In this document: piece by piece, positions 22,866 through 31,977 of the stretch
Position numbering within the stretch: the first letter of the stretch is position 1
Layout of the letters: the number at the start of each line of letters is the position of its first letter
Source of the DNA: a virus
Strand: one strand, 5' to 3'
Virus record (IMG/VR): IMGVR_UViG_3300032287_003113
Location: 62,001-126,000 of that record
Length of the DNA: 64,000 nucleotides
Made by a program: the position numbers and the translations under genes
The notes under the pieces: model-generated
The model's database searches: none
What the model was told of the DNA's origin: nothing
What the model saw: the letters and a program-made list of their open reading frames with translations, nothing else

Positions 22866-25730
22866 TTACGCCTGTGCTTCCGACCAGAACAAGTTAACAT
22901 TGACTGACGCAGTATTTGTACTGCTTAGATTTTTTACAACCACTGCTAATACGTCTGGGCCGTCAGGGAAATTACTGTATCCGCCAATGGCAGAGTTTGT
23001 TAATTCTTTCAGCTGACTTAGGTCAATCTCAGAAAAACCATTAGGTTGTCCCAAAGTACTAAAGTTTTGTTCTCCGGGCGTGGCAGCTGTGCTGGTACTG
23101 GTGCTGATCTGAGCAAAACTTGGCTGACTTCCCAGTGCTGTACTATTAACTGCTGTCCAGGTCAATGAGCTGGCATCAATGTTTCCTGGATTTAAAATAC
23201 CGTATACCTGAACAGATTGATCAGCTTGCACCTGCAATTTTTGTAGCAACAACTGTGAACGGTTAATAAGATCTCTGTCTCCAAATGCACCTGCAATTGA
23301 GTTTGATACGCTGGGCGCCAAACGCAAGAAAAATGCTGTTTCACTTTGGCTGGCAAGAATGGTGTTGTTCAATGAGGTATAGTTAAAGTAGTATCCGCGA
23401 TCACTGTCATAACTACCGTCCATAATATAACTGGAGCCCCAGTGGTTAACAATTGGGGAACAGGTACAACTAATCAATGTAACCGCTGTGTAACCGTTAC
23501 CTATGGCATGACTGGCAGCTGTTCCGCCGGTGAAAGTTTTGTTAGATCCGCCCACAAACATCTGAAAGCTGGCACCACGAGTTAACCCAGTTAACGTATT
23601 AACGTTTTTTCCTGTATATGTCATAACTTCGTTATCTACCATTATGGTTCCCCCGGTGGCTGGAAAGCGGCTGGCATCGTATAAATCAATTGATGTAACA
23701 CTGGAATTCATTGCTGTGGCCAATCGATCTCTAGCACTTTCGTTGATGGCTTGATAACGTACTGTTGAGTTACCGGTACGCATGTATGCTTCATCATTGA
23801 TGTTGTTTTGTTTCATACGATGGGCAAGAATCATGTTGCCGTCAGGACCACGTAGCATAAAATCAATAAAGCCAGCACCGTACCAACTGAAACTGATTCC
23901 CAACATCTGCATTTTGTTTAGGTTAATATCATAACCACTAATACCGTTGCCATCTAAGGTATCAAAATTAAATTGACTTTGTGGTGTGCGGCGATCAATA
24001 ACTGCAGCTATCTTGACACTACTTGCATTGTTGACTCCGCGATATTCTGGATTGATAGTCATGGTATTGTCGTCGGTAATGCTGCCAACCATATAAGTCA
24101 TACCACGTATGACTATGCGATCGCCTGTTTTTAACTGTTGCGTAAAACGACAGTTGGTTCCAGCCACTGACTGACTGCCGGCGGTGACACTGACAAAACC
24201 CGACAACTGATAGGTGGCACTACGTTTGACCACTGCCAATTCAATACCGTCATATTCCCAAAACAATCCGTTTTGATCATCGAATGCACCAACACGGGTT
24301 GTAGCTCCGTGCCAATTTTTTACAGTCACACGTGGTAAGTTGGTAATTACCGCCGATGTACTACCCAAAGTCGTTGTAGCTGTAAGAGTGAACACGCTTT
24401 CACTAGTGACACCAACCACACCATAGGTACCGTTGTAACCCGAAGTGACCACACCAGATATTTCTATTGTGGCTCCGGCCTGTAAGCCGTGATCTGTTTC
24501 TGTGGTTACAGTGATTGTGCTTCCAGCTGAGGTTCCTGTTGCACTGATTTGATCCAAGTTAATAACTGGATTGAACAGCACCCCTGATGTCCACAAGATG
24601 CCTTTACCTGATTGGTAACGCATGTATTTTTTGGTTTGACGTGATACTGACGCACCATGGCTAGGCAAGAATGTGCCTACGTTAATACCGCCATCAAATG
24701 GTCTGTGTTGAATAAACGCATCACTGCGTGTGAAAGTTGTGGCTGATATGGCTGCGTTGGCCACAGCGCCGCCCACTCGTGCAGTAAATGTAAATGTGGT
24801 TGCAGTCGGAACTGTTTCAACAAAAAAGTTACCACCCATGAGAGTGTGGTTGCTGCCTGAACTACTGACTACGTTGACGATCGGTGCACCCGGAACCAGC
24901 CCGTGTGCTGCTGAGGTAGTCACTGTGATTGTGCTTGGACTTGATGCGTTGCTGACATATCCTGAAACTGGCATGGCTGATCCGGCATAAAAACCTCCGC
25001 GTCGCCCATATGTACTGCCTGTGAATATAGAAGCTCCTGCGGTGCCCACAAGGCCTTTGGCAAAATATGTAAATGATGTTGAACTAGGGACTGTGGCTAC
25101 CACAAACGCACCCTCGGCACGTGCAGCATTACTAACGTTGCCAAGACCGTGTGTTATCACTGGCTGTGCAACACTTAGTCCATGATCGGCACTACAAGTC
25201 ACTGTGATAATACTGGGGTTTCCGCCATCGGTGATGATAGCAGTGACAAACAAATCTAATCCAGGTTTTTCATATATACCCGGAATATTACGAATGTCGG
25301 TGTAGTTTTGCCACTTGGTTGGTTGCAGGCCGTATTCAAAGTCAGCATCAATCAAACTTTGTGGATTGGCCACACGTTGGCGTTCAATGGCATCAACACC
25401 GAAAGCATAAGGTCTAACCACATTACCAATCTGTTTTGGAGCATCAGAGTAGATAGCAATGGCATCCGAGCTCAACATGGCCGATGTGTCAGCACTGAAT
25501 GTCACTGTGCTTACTCCGTTCTGTTCTGAATAGAACGTGGTATTGTCATCAGGGTCGTAACTGATGGTTCCATTTTTGGTAGGATCTCCAATGGCGTAGA
25601 TATTGGTCTGTTGTGTTTTGTTGGCAATGATCAACAGCTGAGTTAGATCAACTTTGCCCGGAAACTTTAATGTTCCTGCCCCTGCTGTGTTGGGACTAAA
25701 AATATACTTTTCTATCAGTTGGCGTGCCAT
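22866..25730 (-). CDS. large virion structural protein with three HGL repeats
   Basis: The 954-residue protein starts MARQLIEKYIFSPNTAGAG and includes RPYAFGVDAIERQRVANPQSLIDADFEYGLQPTKWQ (across residues about 105-140), a segment typical of a large conserved baseplate/fibre-associated protein of aquatic T4-like phages. Three Ig-like repeats with the pattern ITVT-x3-(A/D)HGL followed by FTY/FTF/FTL strands lie at about residues 170-230, 260-325 and 400-455. The C-terminal half has ISFSWYGAGFIDFMLRGPDG and NESARDRLATAMNS with TGLTRGA. A bridge between baseplate and fibres is a reasonable guess; no enzymatic motif is seen. Confidence 0.65.
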   Translation of the reverse strand: MARQLIEKYIFSPNTAGAGTLKFPGKVDLTQLLIIANKTQQTNIYAIGDPTKNGTISYDPDDNTTFYSEQNGVSTVTFSADTSAMLSSDAIAIYSDAPKQIGNVVRPYAFGVDAIERQRVANPQSLIDADFEYGLQPTKWQNYTDIRNIPGIYEKPGLDLFVTAIITDGGNPSIITVTCSADHGLSVAQPVITHGLGNVSNAARAEGAFVVATVPSSTSFTYFAKGLVGTAGASIFTGSTYGRRGGFYAGSAMPVSGYVSNASSPSTITVTTSAAHGLVPGAPIVNVVSSSGSNHTLMGGNFFVETVPTATTFTFTARVGGAVANAAISATTFTRSDAFIQHRPFDGGINVGTFLPSHGASVSRQTKKYMRYQSGKGILWTSGVLFNPVINLDQISATGTSAGSTITVTTETDHGLQAGATIEISGVVTSGYNGTYGVVGVTSESVFTLTATTTLGSTSAVITNLPRVTVKNWHGATTRVGAFDDQNGLFWEYDGIELAVVKRSATYQLSGFVSVTAGSQSVAGTNCRFTQQLKTGDRIVIRGMTYMVGSITDDNTMTINPEYRGVNNASSVKIAAVIDRRTPQSQFNFDTLDGNGISGYDINLNKMQMLGISFSWYGAGFIDFMLRGPDGNMILAHRMKQNNINDEAYMRTGNSTVRYQAINESARDRLATAMNSSVTSIDLYDASRFPATGGTIMVDNEVMTYTGKNVNTLTGLTRGASFQMFVGGSNKTFTGGTAASHAIGNGYTAVTLISCTCSPIVNHWGSSYIMDGSYDSDRGYYFNYTSLNNTILASQSETAFFLRLAPSVSNSIAGAFGDRDLINRSQLLLQKLQVQADQSVQVYGILNPGNIDASSLTWTAVNSTALGSQPSFAQISTSTSTAATPGEQNFSTLGQPNGFSEIDLSQLKELTNSAIGGYSNFPDGPDVLAVVVKNLSSTNTASVNVNLFWSEAQA

Positions 25731-25738
25731 GTTTTTCC

Positions 25739-26458
25739 TTAAAATCCAAAAATAATTGAGTAACCCAAATAATCCGACTTGATTGATTGGTCTATGTTAT
25801 TTAACGAAATAATACCTGTGAAACTTAAAACACCCAGGTCGTAGATGTTGTTGGTTACATCCGCAACCGATCCTTCATCTTCTGTGATAGTCAACACCAA
25901 ATCAGTGACATAACCCAAATCGCTTTGACTTGACGCAAACACCGCAGATGCTACTACAGCATTTGAGTCAGCGTTGACCCAGTTGGTGCCGTCATAGGTC
26001 AACACCTGTTGTACTTGTGGACTGCTTAAATTTACATCAGATAGACTTTCTAAACTTCCTGTTTCTACTGTCTGCCATTGTACTCCAGAACCGGTGCTAA
26101 CCAGTAGTTGTCCATTGAGTCCAGCATTGCCGTTGTAATCTCTCAAGCGAGCACTGACTATCAAATTGCCGGTGGCTGTGACATTACTGGCCGTGACGGC
26201 CCCGCTGACAGTTAATGTATTTCCGGTGGGATTAAAAGTTAATCCTGCACTATTGACCAACACATTGGCTGTGCCCAGATACGCAACGCCGTTGACGGTG
26301 CTTCCGTTGACTGCAGAATTAATTCTAGTGATTGTGTTTGCTGAAGTTTTATACCAGAGTACACCGTCGGTGTAGTTGATTGTGACTTCACCGTACTCTA
26401 ATGTTGTCGGGACCTTGCCGGCCACCGAACTGCGTTTTAATAAAACTGTGTTTGGCAT
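25739..26458 (-). CDS. tail fibre-like protein
   Basis: The 239-residue protein starts MPNTVLLKRSSVAGKVPTT, then GEVTINYTDGVLWYKTSANT. It shares this N-terminal module with the 689-residue fibre directly upstream (MPNTILLKRASTAGKVPFT), pointing to duplication of the attachment end. The middle has TGNTLTVSGAVTASNVTATGNLIV and QVLTYDGTNWVNADS. The C-terminal 70 residues (ITEDEGSVADVTNNIYDLG and onward) are unlike the other fibres. It may be an alternative short fibre or accessory tip. Tandem hairpins follow the upstream gene's stop at 26488-26528. Confidence 0.7.
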   Translation of the reverse strand: MPNTVLLKRSSVAGKVPTTLEYGEVTINYTDGVLWYKTSANTITRINSAVNGSTVNGVAYLGTANVLVNSAGLTFNPTGNTLTVSGAVTASNVTATGNLIVSARLRDYNGNAGLNGQLLVSTGSGVQWQTVETGSLESLSDVNLSSPQVQQVLTYDGTNWVNADSNAVVASAVFASSQSDLGYVTDLVLTITEDEGSVADVTNNIYDLGVLSFTGIISLNNIDQSIKSDYLGYSIIFGF

Positions 26459-26487
26459 CTATTAACCTAAAAAGGCCCGTTATATAT

Positions 26488-26528
26488 GTTGGTAAAAACC
26501 AACTGCTAGAGGATAAAAATCCTCTAGC
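26488..26528 (-). terminator. tandem hairpins after the 689-residue fibre
   Basis: GCTAGAGGAT/ATCCTCTAGC (26505-26528, AAAA loop on plus) and GTTGGT/ACCAAC (26488-26503) lie directly after the stop at 26536. There is no clear U run, so termination or mRNA processing are both possible. Confidence 0.45.
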
Positions 26529-26535
26529 TCAAATT

Positions 26536-28605
26536 TTAATAAGTACCACCATCAATGGTAGCACTGGTACTCAATGCATCAGTAATTCCGTAACCGGTCA
26601 ATGTGGTTGGTATTGCTGTCAACGAAGCAAACGGCAGACTGATTGCTGTGTTGGCCAAAGTGGCCACACGGCCATATGCATCTGTTGTTATAACTGGTAT
26701 ATAGTTTGCACTACCAACTGTGGTTGCACCCGGTCCGGCGGCTGTTAGATTGATTGCTCCAGCGGAAATAGTCAGATTACCAGCACCACTACTGGTACTG
26801 ACTACACGATTGCTGCTGTCATATAAAGTCTGAGCATACAGGCTACTATTGATAGCTGTGTTACCACCAACTGTCAATACAGTGGCAGCTGTGTTGCTTA
26901 GAGTCAAACTACCAAATTGTACGTTACCTAAAGTTCCTGTGACGTTACTGCTGACTTCTGCTGCGTTGGCAAAGTACACCAAAGTTTCAGTGTTGTTTTC
27001 CCAACCTAAAAATGCATGTTTGTCTGCACCTTTGTAGTAATGGAAGCGTAAACCAATGTCTCTGCCGTCATCTGATATCAATGGTGCACCATTGGCAAAT
27101 GTATGTAGTCCAATGATTGAGTCAGTGACTGTCAAATTGTTGGAACCAATGGTAACTGTGTTACCTTGTATGGTCAAGTTTCCGCCAACTGTGACATCAC
27201 CTGATGTAATCAAACTAGATAATGTACCTACGCTTGTGATATTGGGTTGTGCAGCTGTGCTGAGGGTACCTGTTAATGTAGCCCCCGAGTTACCAATAGT
27301 ACCGGCTTGTACTGTACTGGCAATAATTGTTCCACTGCTGGTTACAGCACCAACAGCCAGTGACGTTAATGTACCAACTGCGGTAATACTAGTGTAAGAT
27401 CCAGATATTCGAGCACTCGGAACTGTGCCGCTGGACAAGTTACTTGCATTTAATGATGTGAGATATGTACCGGTACCAACCAGATTGGCACCAATGTTAC
27501 CAATTGTACCTGCATTAACTGTACTTGCAATTATGGTTCCACTACTTGTGACTGCTCCAACTGCCAAACTTGTTAGTGTACCAACCGAGGTAATGTTGGT
27601 TTGAGCTGCTGTACTTAATGTACCTGTTAAGGTAGCACCTGTGTTACCAATGGTAGCCGCACGTACTGTGGTGGAATCAATGGTTGTAATATATCCATTG
27701 GTTGTGCTAATACTAGCACCAGTAAAGGTTGAGTTTAAGTTACCAAATGCCGCAGCATATACGCTGTTGAATGTGCCCGAGGTAGAATATAAAGCGCCGG
27801 TGCTGGGATTATAAGAAAGTGTAGCAGCCGAAAAACTTCCAGTATTACCTGAAGTTTTATCTGACAGCATGGGATAAAATATGGCATTAGTGGTTGATGC
27901 TGTGACACTTTCGTATAGGCTTACGTTGGCTGTTGCAACTGTTCCACTACCCGATATAGTGATAGTACTGCCACTTACGCTGGTAGCAATACCATTCGAT
28001 CCATTGACAGTTAATGTGCCACCACCGGCCACACTTCCAGATCCAGTGTTACCTGCCAAACTGATTGTGGTGCTGACTGCATTGGTTGTTAAACTGGTAA
28101 CACGTCCTTTGGCATCAACCACAATAGTGGGAATACTTGTGGCACTACCGTAGTTGCCAGCAGTCACGCCGGTGTTTGTTAAACTGAATCCAACTGTGCC
28201 GACTGTGGCGTTGGCAGTGATTTCTGTTGTGTTTGCTGCATTGGTCACTGCCACTGTGTTGACAGCAATGTTACCAGCAGCTGTTATTAAACCTTTGCCG
28301 TTGACAGTGACAAAAGGAATCTGGCCGTTTGCGCCACCCCAAGTGCCTGTGTTTGAGTTTACTGTGGCTAAAGTTACTGCCAAATTACTATAGTTACCGC
28401 CAGCAGCAGGATTAGTACTTGTGCCTGTGGCATCACCGCTGAGCGTGATTTTGTCATTTTGTGTCAGGTCTACGATTGCACTACCGGTGGTGGTATATAA
28501 ACGCCCGTCTGTGCTGTTTATGCTTAACTCGCCCAGTGACAAGTTTGCTGTGAACGGCACCTTTCCCGCGGTACTAGCTCTTTTTAATAATATTGTATTT
28601 GGCAT
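26536..28605 (-). CDS. long tail fibre protein with internal tandem repeats
   Basis: The 689-residue fibre has an N-terminal MPNTILLKRASTAGKVPFT attachment module. A long repetitive shaft contains at least two near-identical units built from VGTLTSLAVGAVTSSGTII and GTIGN, and LTGTLSTAAQ(T/P)NITSVGTL units alternate with them. The shaft is followed by the shared module RDIGLRFHYYKGADKHAFLGW and LTNTAATVLTVGG-type text. It ends ALSTSATIDGGTY, comparable to the DGGSF end of the next fibre. Ser/Thr/Gly/Val content and repeats fit a trimeric beta-structured fibre. Internal repeats offer sites for length change by recombination. Confidence 0.78.
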   Translation of the reverse strand: MPNTILLKRASTAGKVPFTANLSLGELSINSTDGRLYTTTGSAIVDLTQNDKITLSGDATGTSTNPAAGGNYSNLAVTLATVNSNTGTWGGANGQIPFVTVNGKGLITAAGNIAVNTVAVTNAANTTEITANATVGTVGFSLTNTGVTAGNYGSATSIPTIVVDAKGRVTSLTTNAVSTTISLAGNTGSGSVAGGGTLTVNGSNGIATSVSGSTITISGSGTVATANVSLYESVTASTTNAIFYPMLSDKTSGNTGSFSAATLSYNPSTGALYSTSGTFNSVYAAAFGNLNSTFTGASISTTNGYITTIDSTTVRAATIGNTGATLTGTLSTAAQTNITSVGTLTSLAVGAVTSSGTIIASTVNAGTIGNIGANLVGTGTYLTSLNASNLSSGTVPSARISGSYTSITAVGTLTSLAVGAVTSSGTIIASTVQAGTIGNSGATLTGTLSTAAQPNITSVGTLSSLITSGDVTVGGNLTIQGNTVTIGSNNLTVTDSIIGLHTFANGAPLISDDGRDIGLRFHYYKGADKHAFLGWENNTETLVYFANAAEVSSNVTGTLGNVQFGSLTLSNTAATVLTVGGNTAINSSLYAQTLYDSSNRVVSTSSGAGNLTISAGAINLTAAGPGATTVGSANYIPVITTDAYGRVATLANTAISLPFASLTAIPTTLTGYGITDALSTSATIDGGTY

Positions 28606-28620
28606 CTTCTAATCCTGTTT

Positions 28621-29511
28621 TTAAAAACTACCACCATCCATCACTTCTGACCCGTTGATTATCTTAACCCAGTCGGTCCATGCACTCGTACTGTATTTGC
28701 TACGGGTCCAAAAAACATTGGGACCGGTGGCATTGTCATACGGTCTGTAATTCTGTGTTATACTCACATTTCCTGTGTTTATAACTTCTAGTTGTCCAGT
28801 AAAATTCAGCGTGTTTAGCGGTGTATTGCTAGTTCCTGCCCAACTATCTCTATTTATCAAATATACGCCCATAACAGTCAGCGTGTTCCAGTCGTTCATG
28901 TCGTTGCCGCGATCTTGGAATATGTTTGTGGCTGAAATGTTGCCGCCGACGTACAAGTTTCCGGATATGCCGGCACCGCCGATGACCTGCAATGCGCCTG
29001 TTGAAGTGCTTGTGCTTGTACTTCCAGAGTTGGCTACTAAATTACCAAATGTACCTGATGCTTGACCTGCTGAGGTTCCTGTAATACTAAAACTAGCGCC
29101 AGCGGGGTTAGATAATATTAATGTGTTGGCATCGGGGCTGGAAATTGTTGCGCCACCAAGATAAATTGTTGTGCCACTTAACCAAAGATCTTTCCACCGC
29201 TGTGTCGGGCCACCCAGGTTATATGTGACATTTGCACCGGGTAACAATGATCCTGTGGTGACGTTTGCGTATCTGGTTACAGCAATATTTGAGTCTGTTG
29301 CTCCGCTGTTACTGGTAAATGCTGTTACAAAAGTGTTGCCCGACTCGTTCCAATACAAGGCCACATTACTGATTAAACCGTTGGCACGATTCATTAAGAA
29401 ACCAACGTCTATGTTGGCAGAAGTTGCTCCGCCGTTGAGAACTGTTATTGGGTCCGTCAACGATGTGATTGCGGTGTTAAATTGTCCTATTTTTGGTCGA
29501 GTTAATGCCAT
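28621..29511 (-). CDS. tail fibre protein with pyocin-knob-like C-terminus
   Basis: The 296-residue protein starts MALTRPKIGQFNTAITSLTDPI and has a shaft with the STSTSTGALQVIGGAGISGN repeat. The C-terminal 90 residues, DWNTLTVMGVYLINRDSW, NTPLNTLNFTGQLEVINTGN, QNYRPYD and FWTRSKYSTSAWTDWVKI, have the spacing of the pyocin-knob domain of receptor-binding tail proteins. It begins its own transcript: late promoter GATAAATA at 29537-29544, directly downstream of the terminator of the preceding fibre gene. The likely role is host recognition. Confidence 0.75.
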   Translation of the reverse strand: MALTRPKIGQFNTAITSLTDPITVLNGGATSANIDVGFLMNRANGLISNVALYWNESGNTFVTAFTSNSGATDSNIAVTRYANVTTGSLLPGANVTYNLGGPTQRWKDLWLSGTTIYLGGATISSPDANTLILSNPAGASFSITGTSAGQASGTFGNLVANSGSTSTSTSTGALQVIGGAGISGNLYVGGNISATNIFQDRGNDMNDWNTLTVMGVYLINRDSWAGTSNTPLNTLNFTGQLEVINTGNVSITQNYRPYDNATGPNVFWTRSKYSTSAWTDWVKIINGSEVMDGGSF

Positions 29512-29536
29512 TCGTTAAAATCCGTGATATATTGTA

Positions 29537-29544
29537 TATTTATC
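29537..29544 (-). promoter_or_regulatory. late promoter GATAAATA (pyocin-knob fibre)
   Basis: The box lies 25 nt before the ATG at 29511, directly after the terminator of the 29598-31907 gene. Confidence 0.65.
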
Positions 29545-29554
29545 GGAAAAAACA

Positions 29555-29574
29555 AAAGGGCCCAAAGGCCCTTT
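29555..29574 (-). terminator. intrinsic terminator after the 769-residue fibre
   Basis: AAAGGGCC pairs with GGCCCTTT (4-nt loop), followed on the minus strand by a T-rich run, 23 nt past the stop at 29598. Confidence 0.8.
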
Positions 29575-29597
29575 GTTTGTGGTTGTTTTAACAGTTG

Positions 29598-31907
29598 CTA
29601 GTTACGACCAACCACTATTTCTATAACCGCTTTGGTAGCACTTGGGAAATCACACAGGGCCTTGCCAATAACCTGTCCTATTTGTGGGTTGTCACTAGAT
29701 TTGGCATAGCCAAACCCGGCACTTACCATCAAGTCACCCTTGCGAACTGGGCCAATTACATTACAAGGAACACGTCCTTGTAAGGCTACAGGAACCACGT
29801 TTGTACCGGTTAAGCCGCCATTCATCAAGTGTGCTGGGTTTGTACTTACTACACCGGCCACTGCTCGTGTTTCTACATCGGCTTGGGTAACTTCTGCGGC
29901 TCCACCAAACATGACCACAGTACCGGGAGCATAGGCTTTGTCTGCTTGATAGTTTTCTGCCAAGTCAGCGTATTTGGCTTGAGTTGAAACACCGTAGAAT
30001 GTGCTCCACCAGCTACTTGGGCTACCTAAATTGTAGGTCAAGTTGGCTGTGGGCACAATACTGCCTGTAATGGTCATTTCGCCACCAATGTAGGCTTTGC
30101 CACCAATACCAACGCCACCTGCTACAATCAATGCTCCAGAAGTAGTACTTGAGCTTACTGTGCTGTTGGCCAACATCAATTGACCAGCATATACGTTACC
30201 TGCGGTTGAGCTAGCAAATGCAGCTGTGGTTCCGGGTTTAGTTGCCAATCCATCAAAGAAGCGGAATGATTTTGTTACGCTGTCACGCAACACACCAGCA
30301 TACTTGGTTGTACCACCAACATATTGTCCAACAATACCAATGTCTTGGCTATCGCCGTTGTTGGCATTGGCCAAGAAGCTGATTGGGTTTTCAATGACCA
30401 AGGTGCTTGTACTTGTTGTTGATCCTGATCCACCAATTGTGATGTTACCAACCAAGTTAAAATTACCACCCACATACAAATTACCTTGTAATCCCACGCC
30501 TCCGTTGACACGTAATGCACCTGTTGTGGTACTTGTGGCACTGGTAGCAATGTTGACTTCAACACCTGCAGGACGTCCAGGACGACTTGTACCAACAATG
30601 CGTACACGTTCGTTACCAGATGTAAATCCGTTGGTAGCAAACACTATGTCATTGGTTACACCATTTTCGCTGGTGGCAATGACCAAGGCGCCGTCGCCTG
30701 TGGTACCGGCTGGTGCACTCATGAACAGGTATCCGTCGTCGGCACCAGTGATACCAAACGCAGCGGTATTAAAGGTTTCAGACGTGATACCCATGTCCAT
30801 CCATCCTGAATCATTGTCACCGTTGGAAGCGTAGGCAATGATGTCAGTACTTGCACTGGCACCTGAATTAAAATTCTTGATGGCAACCTGTACAAAGTCG
30901 TCGGCGTTGCCGGTTAGTACTGTACTGGCATTGGTCAAGCCCGAATTGGGTTGATAAACTGTTACTCCTGAGTTGTGTGAGGCCGCTGTTGTGCCCGAAG
31001 TTCCGCGTGTGATGCCGGTGAACTGTGTACTGGTCTTTGCAGTATAGTACATGAGTTCGCTTTCAACGTACAGAGCACCATGTACCAAGAAGCCTGCTGT
31101 GCTGTTCACAGTAAGTACGGTCACCGATGAGTTGGCTGTGGTACTCAGTGTGGCCGTGGCATTGGCATCTGTGATCAAAGATTTGGCATTAGTGCCTTGA
31201 TAAATTGCACCTGTTTGTGCCATCAAGTTACCTGTGACCAACAAGCCGTCGTTGTTTTTAAAACGACCTTGTTCTGCTCCACTAGCAAACCCGCCAGCAG
31301 CAAAAACCACATCTCCATAAACACCATCTGCTGTGGCAAGAACTAGATTACCACCCGTGGGATTGGTATTGGCATATGTTGGAGCACTTAAAAATATGTA
31401 TCCATCACCGGCCTTGGTCACAGCATAGCTAGGGTCACTGAACAAACTGCTGGCAATACCCATGTCAATGTATCCACCGTCGTTGTCGCCGGTGTCAGCA
31501 TAGGCAATGAAGTCACCACTTGCACTGGTTCCGTTACTGCCATTTCTTATTGAAAATTGAGTAAAACCGTTGGTACTTTTGGCACCCAGGCCCAACACAT
31601 TGGTCAAATTACCTGATGTTTCAAAAGCATCGGCTGTGTTGTCTGGACTGACACTCAACTTTCCACGCAAACTGGTAAGCGTACTGGTCAATACGTGTTC
31701 TGTAGCACCATCGATATTGATTGATATATTACTACCAGTGCCAGTATCGTTGATGGTAATAGACGAATCATTTTTATTAATTGTACTAACAGCTAGGCCG
31801 CCAGTGATATTGACTGTGCCCGATGTGGTAATACTGCCTGTTGCAGCATCAATTGTGAGTGGTCCTACTGTGAGACCATTTTGTACTACGAAATTACTTT
31901 GTGCCAT
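29598..31907 (-). CDS. tail fibre protein with duplicated internal domain and YADLAENY C-domain
   Basis: The 769-residue protein has two copies of a domain of about 110 residues. The first contains GFTQFSIRNGSNGTSASGDFIAYADTGDNDGG and YIDMGIASS, the second VQVAIKNFNSGASASTDIIAYASNGDNDSG and WMDMGITSE; both end in VFA(A/T)(G/N)GF. Three to four TTGAL-x-V-x-GG-x-G repeats follow, then the conserved C-terminal domain beginning QAKYADLAENYQADKAYAPG and including GRVPCNVIGPVRKGD. It is terminated by a strong intrinsic terminator (29555-29574). The shared C-terminus with the 20-23 kb fibres indicates domain exchange. Confidence 0.78.
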   Translation of the reverse strand: MAQSNFVVQNGLTVGPLTIDAATGSITTSGTVNITGGLAVSTINKNDSSITINDTGTGSNISINIDGATEHVLTSTLTSLRGKLSVSPDNTADAFETSGNLTNVLGLGAKSTNGFTQFSIRNGSNGTSASGDFIAYADTGDNDGGYIDMGIASSLFSDPSYAVTKAGDGYIFLSAPTYANTNPTGGNLVLATADGVYGDVVFAAGGFASGAEQGRFKNNDGLLVTGNLMAQTGAIYQGTNAKSLITDANATATLSTTANSSVTVLTVNSTAGFLVHGALYVESELMYYTAKTSTQFTGITRGTSGTTAASHNSGVTVYQPNSGLTNASTVLTGNADDFVQVAIKNFNSGASASTDIIAYASNGDNDSGWMDMGITSETFNTAAFGITGADDGYLFMSAPAGTTGDGALVIATSENGVTNDIVFATNGFTSGNERVRIVGTSRPGRPAGVEVNIATSATSTTTGALRVNGGVGLQGNLYVGGNFNLVGNITIGGSGSTTSTSTLVIENPISFLANANNGDSQDIGIVGQYVGGTTKYAGVLRDSVTKSFRFFDGLATKPGTTAAFASSTAGNVYAGQLMLANSTVSSSTTSGALIVAGGVGIGGKAYIGGEMTITGSIVPTANLTYNLGSPSSWWSTFYGVSTQAKYADLAENYQADKAYAPGTVVMFGGAAEVTQADVETRAVAGVVSTNPAHLMNGGLTGTNVVPVALQGRVPCNVIGPVRKGDLMVSAGFGYAKSSDNPQIGQVIGKALCDFPSATKAVIEIVVGRN

Positions 31908-31950
31908 TTTCTTTTTCCTTCGGTTCCATATTCCCCGATAAAGGTTGTAA

Positions 31951-31975
31951 GTTGACGTGGACCATCCACGTCAAC
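31951..31975 (-). terminator. 10-bp hairpin after the fibre 31978-34020
   Basis: GTTGACGTGG pairs perfectly with CCACGTCAAC (5-nt loop), 2 nt past the stop codon. No U tract follows, so it may be a mRNA 3'-end stabiliser or a weak terminator. Confidence 0.4.
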
Positions 31976-31977
31976 TG

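Larger units (their letters stand above)
21726..27039 (-). repeat. dispersed fibre module repeat (copies at 21726-21751 and 27014-27039)
   Basis: A 26-bp identical stretch (beginning GCATGTTTGTCTGCACC on plus) encodes part of the FHYYKGADKHAFLGW module in the two fibres 20792-22834 and 26536-28605. More diverged copies lie near 33165 and 35110. The span given covers the two identical copies and the sequence between them. Confidence 0.7.

Noticed and set aside
27056-28393. Long plus-strand ORFs within fibre genes
   Set aside because: They are antisense shadows of Ser/Thr/Gly-rich codons, with hydrophobic Val/Pro/Leu composition and no ribosome-binding sites.
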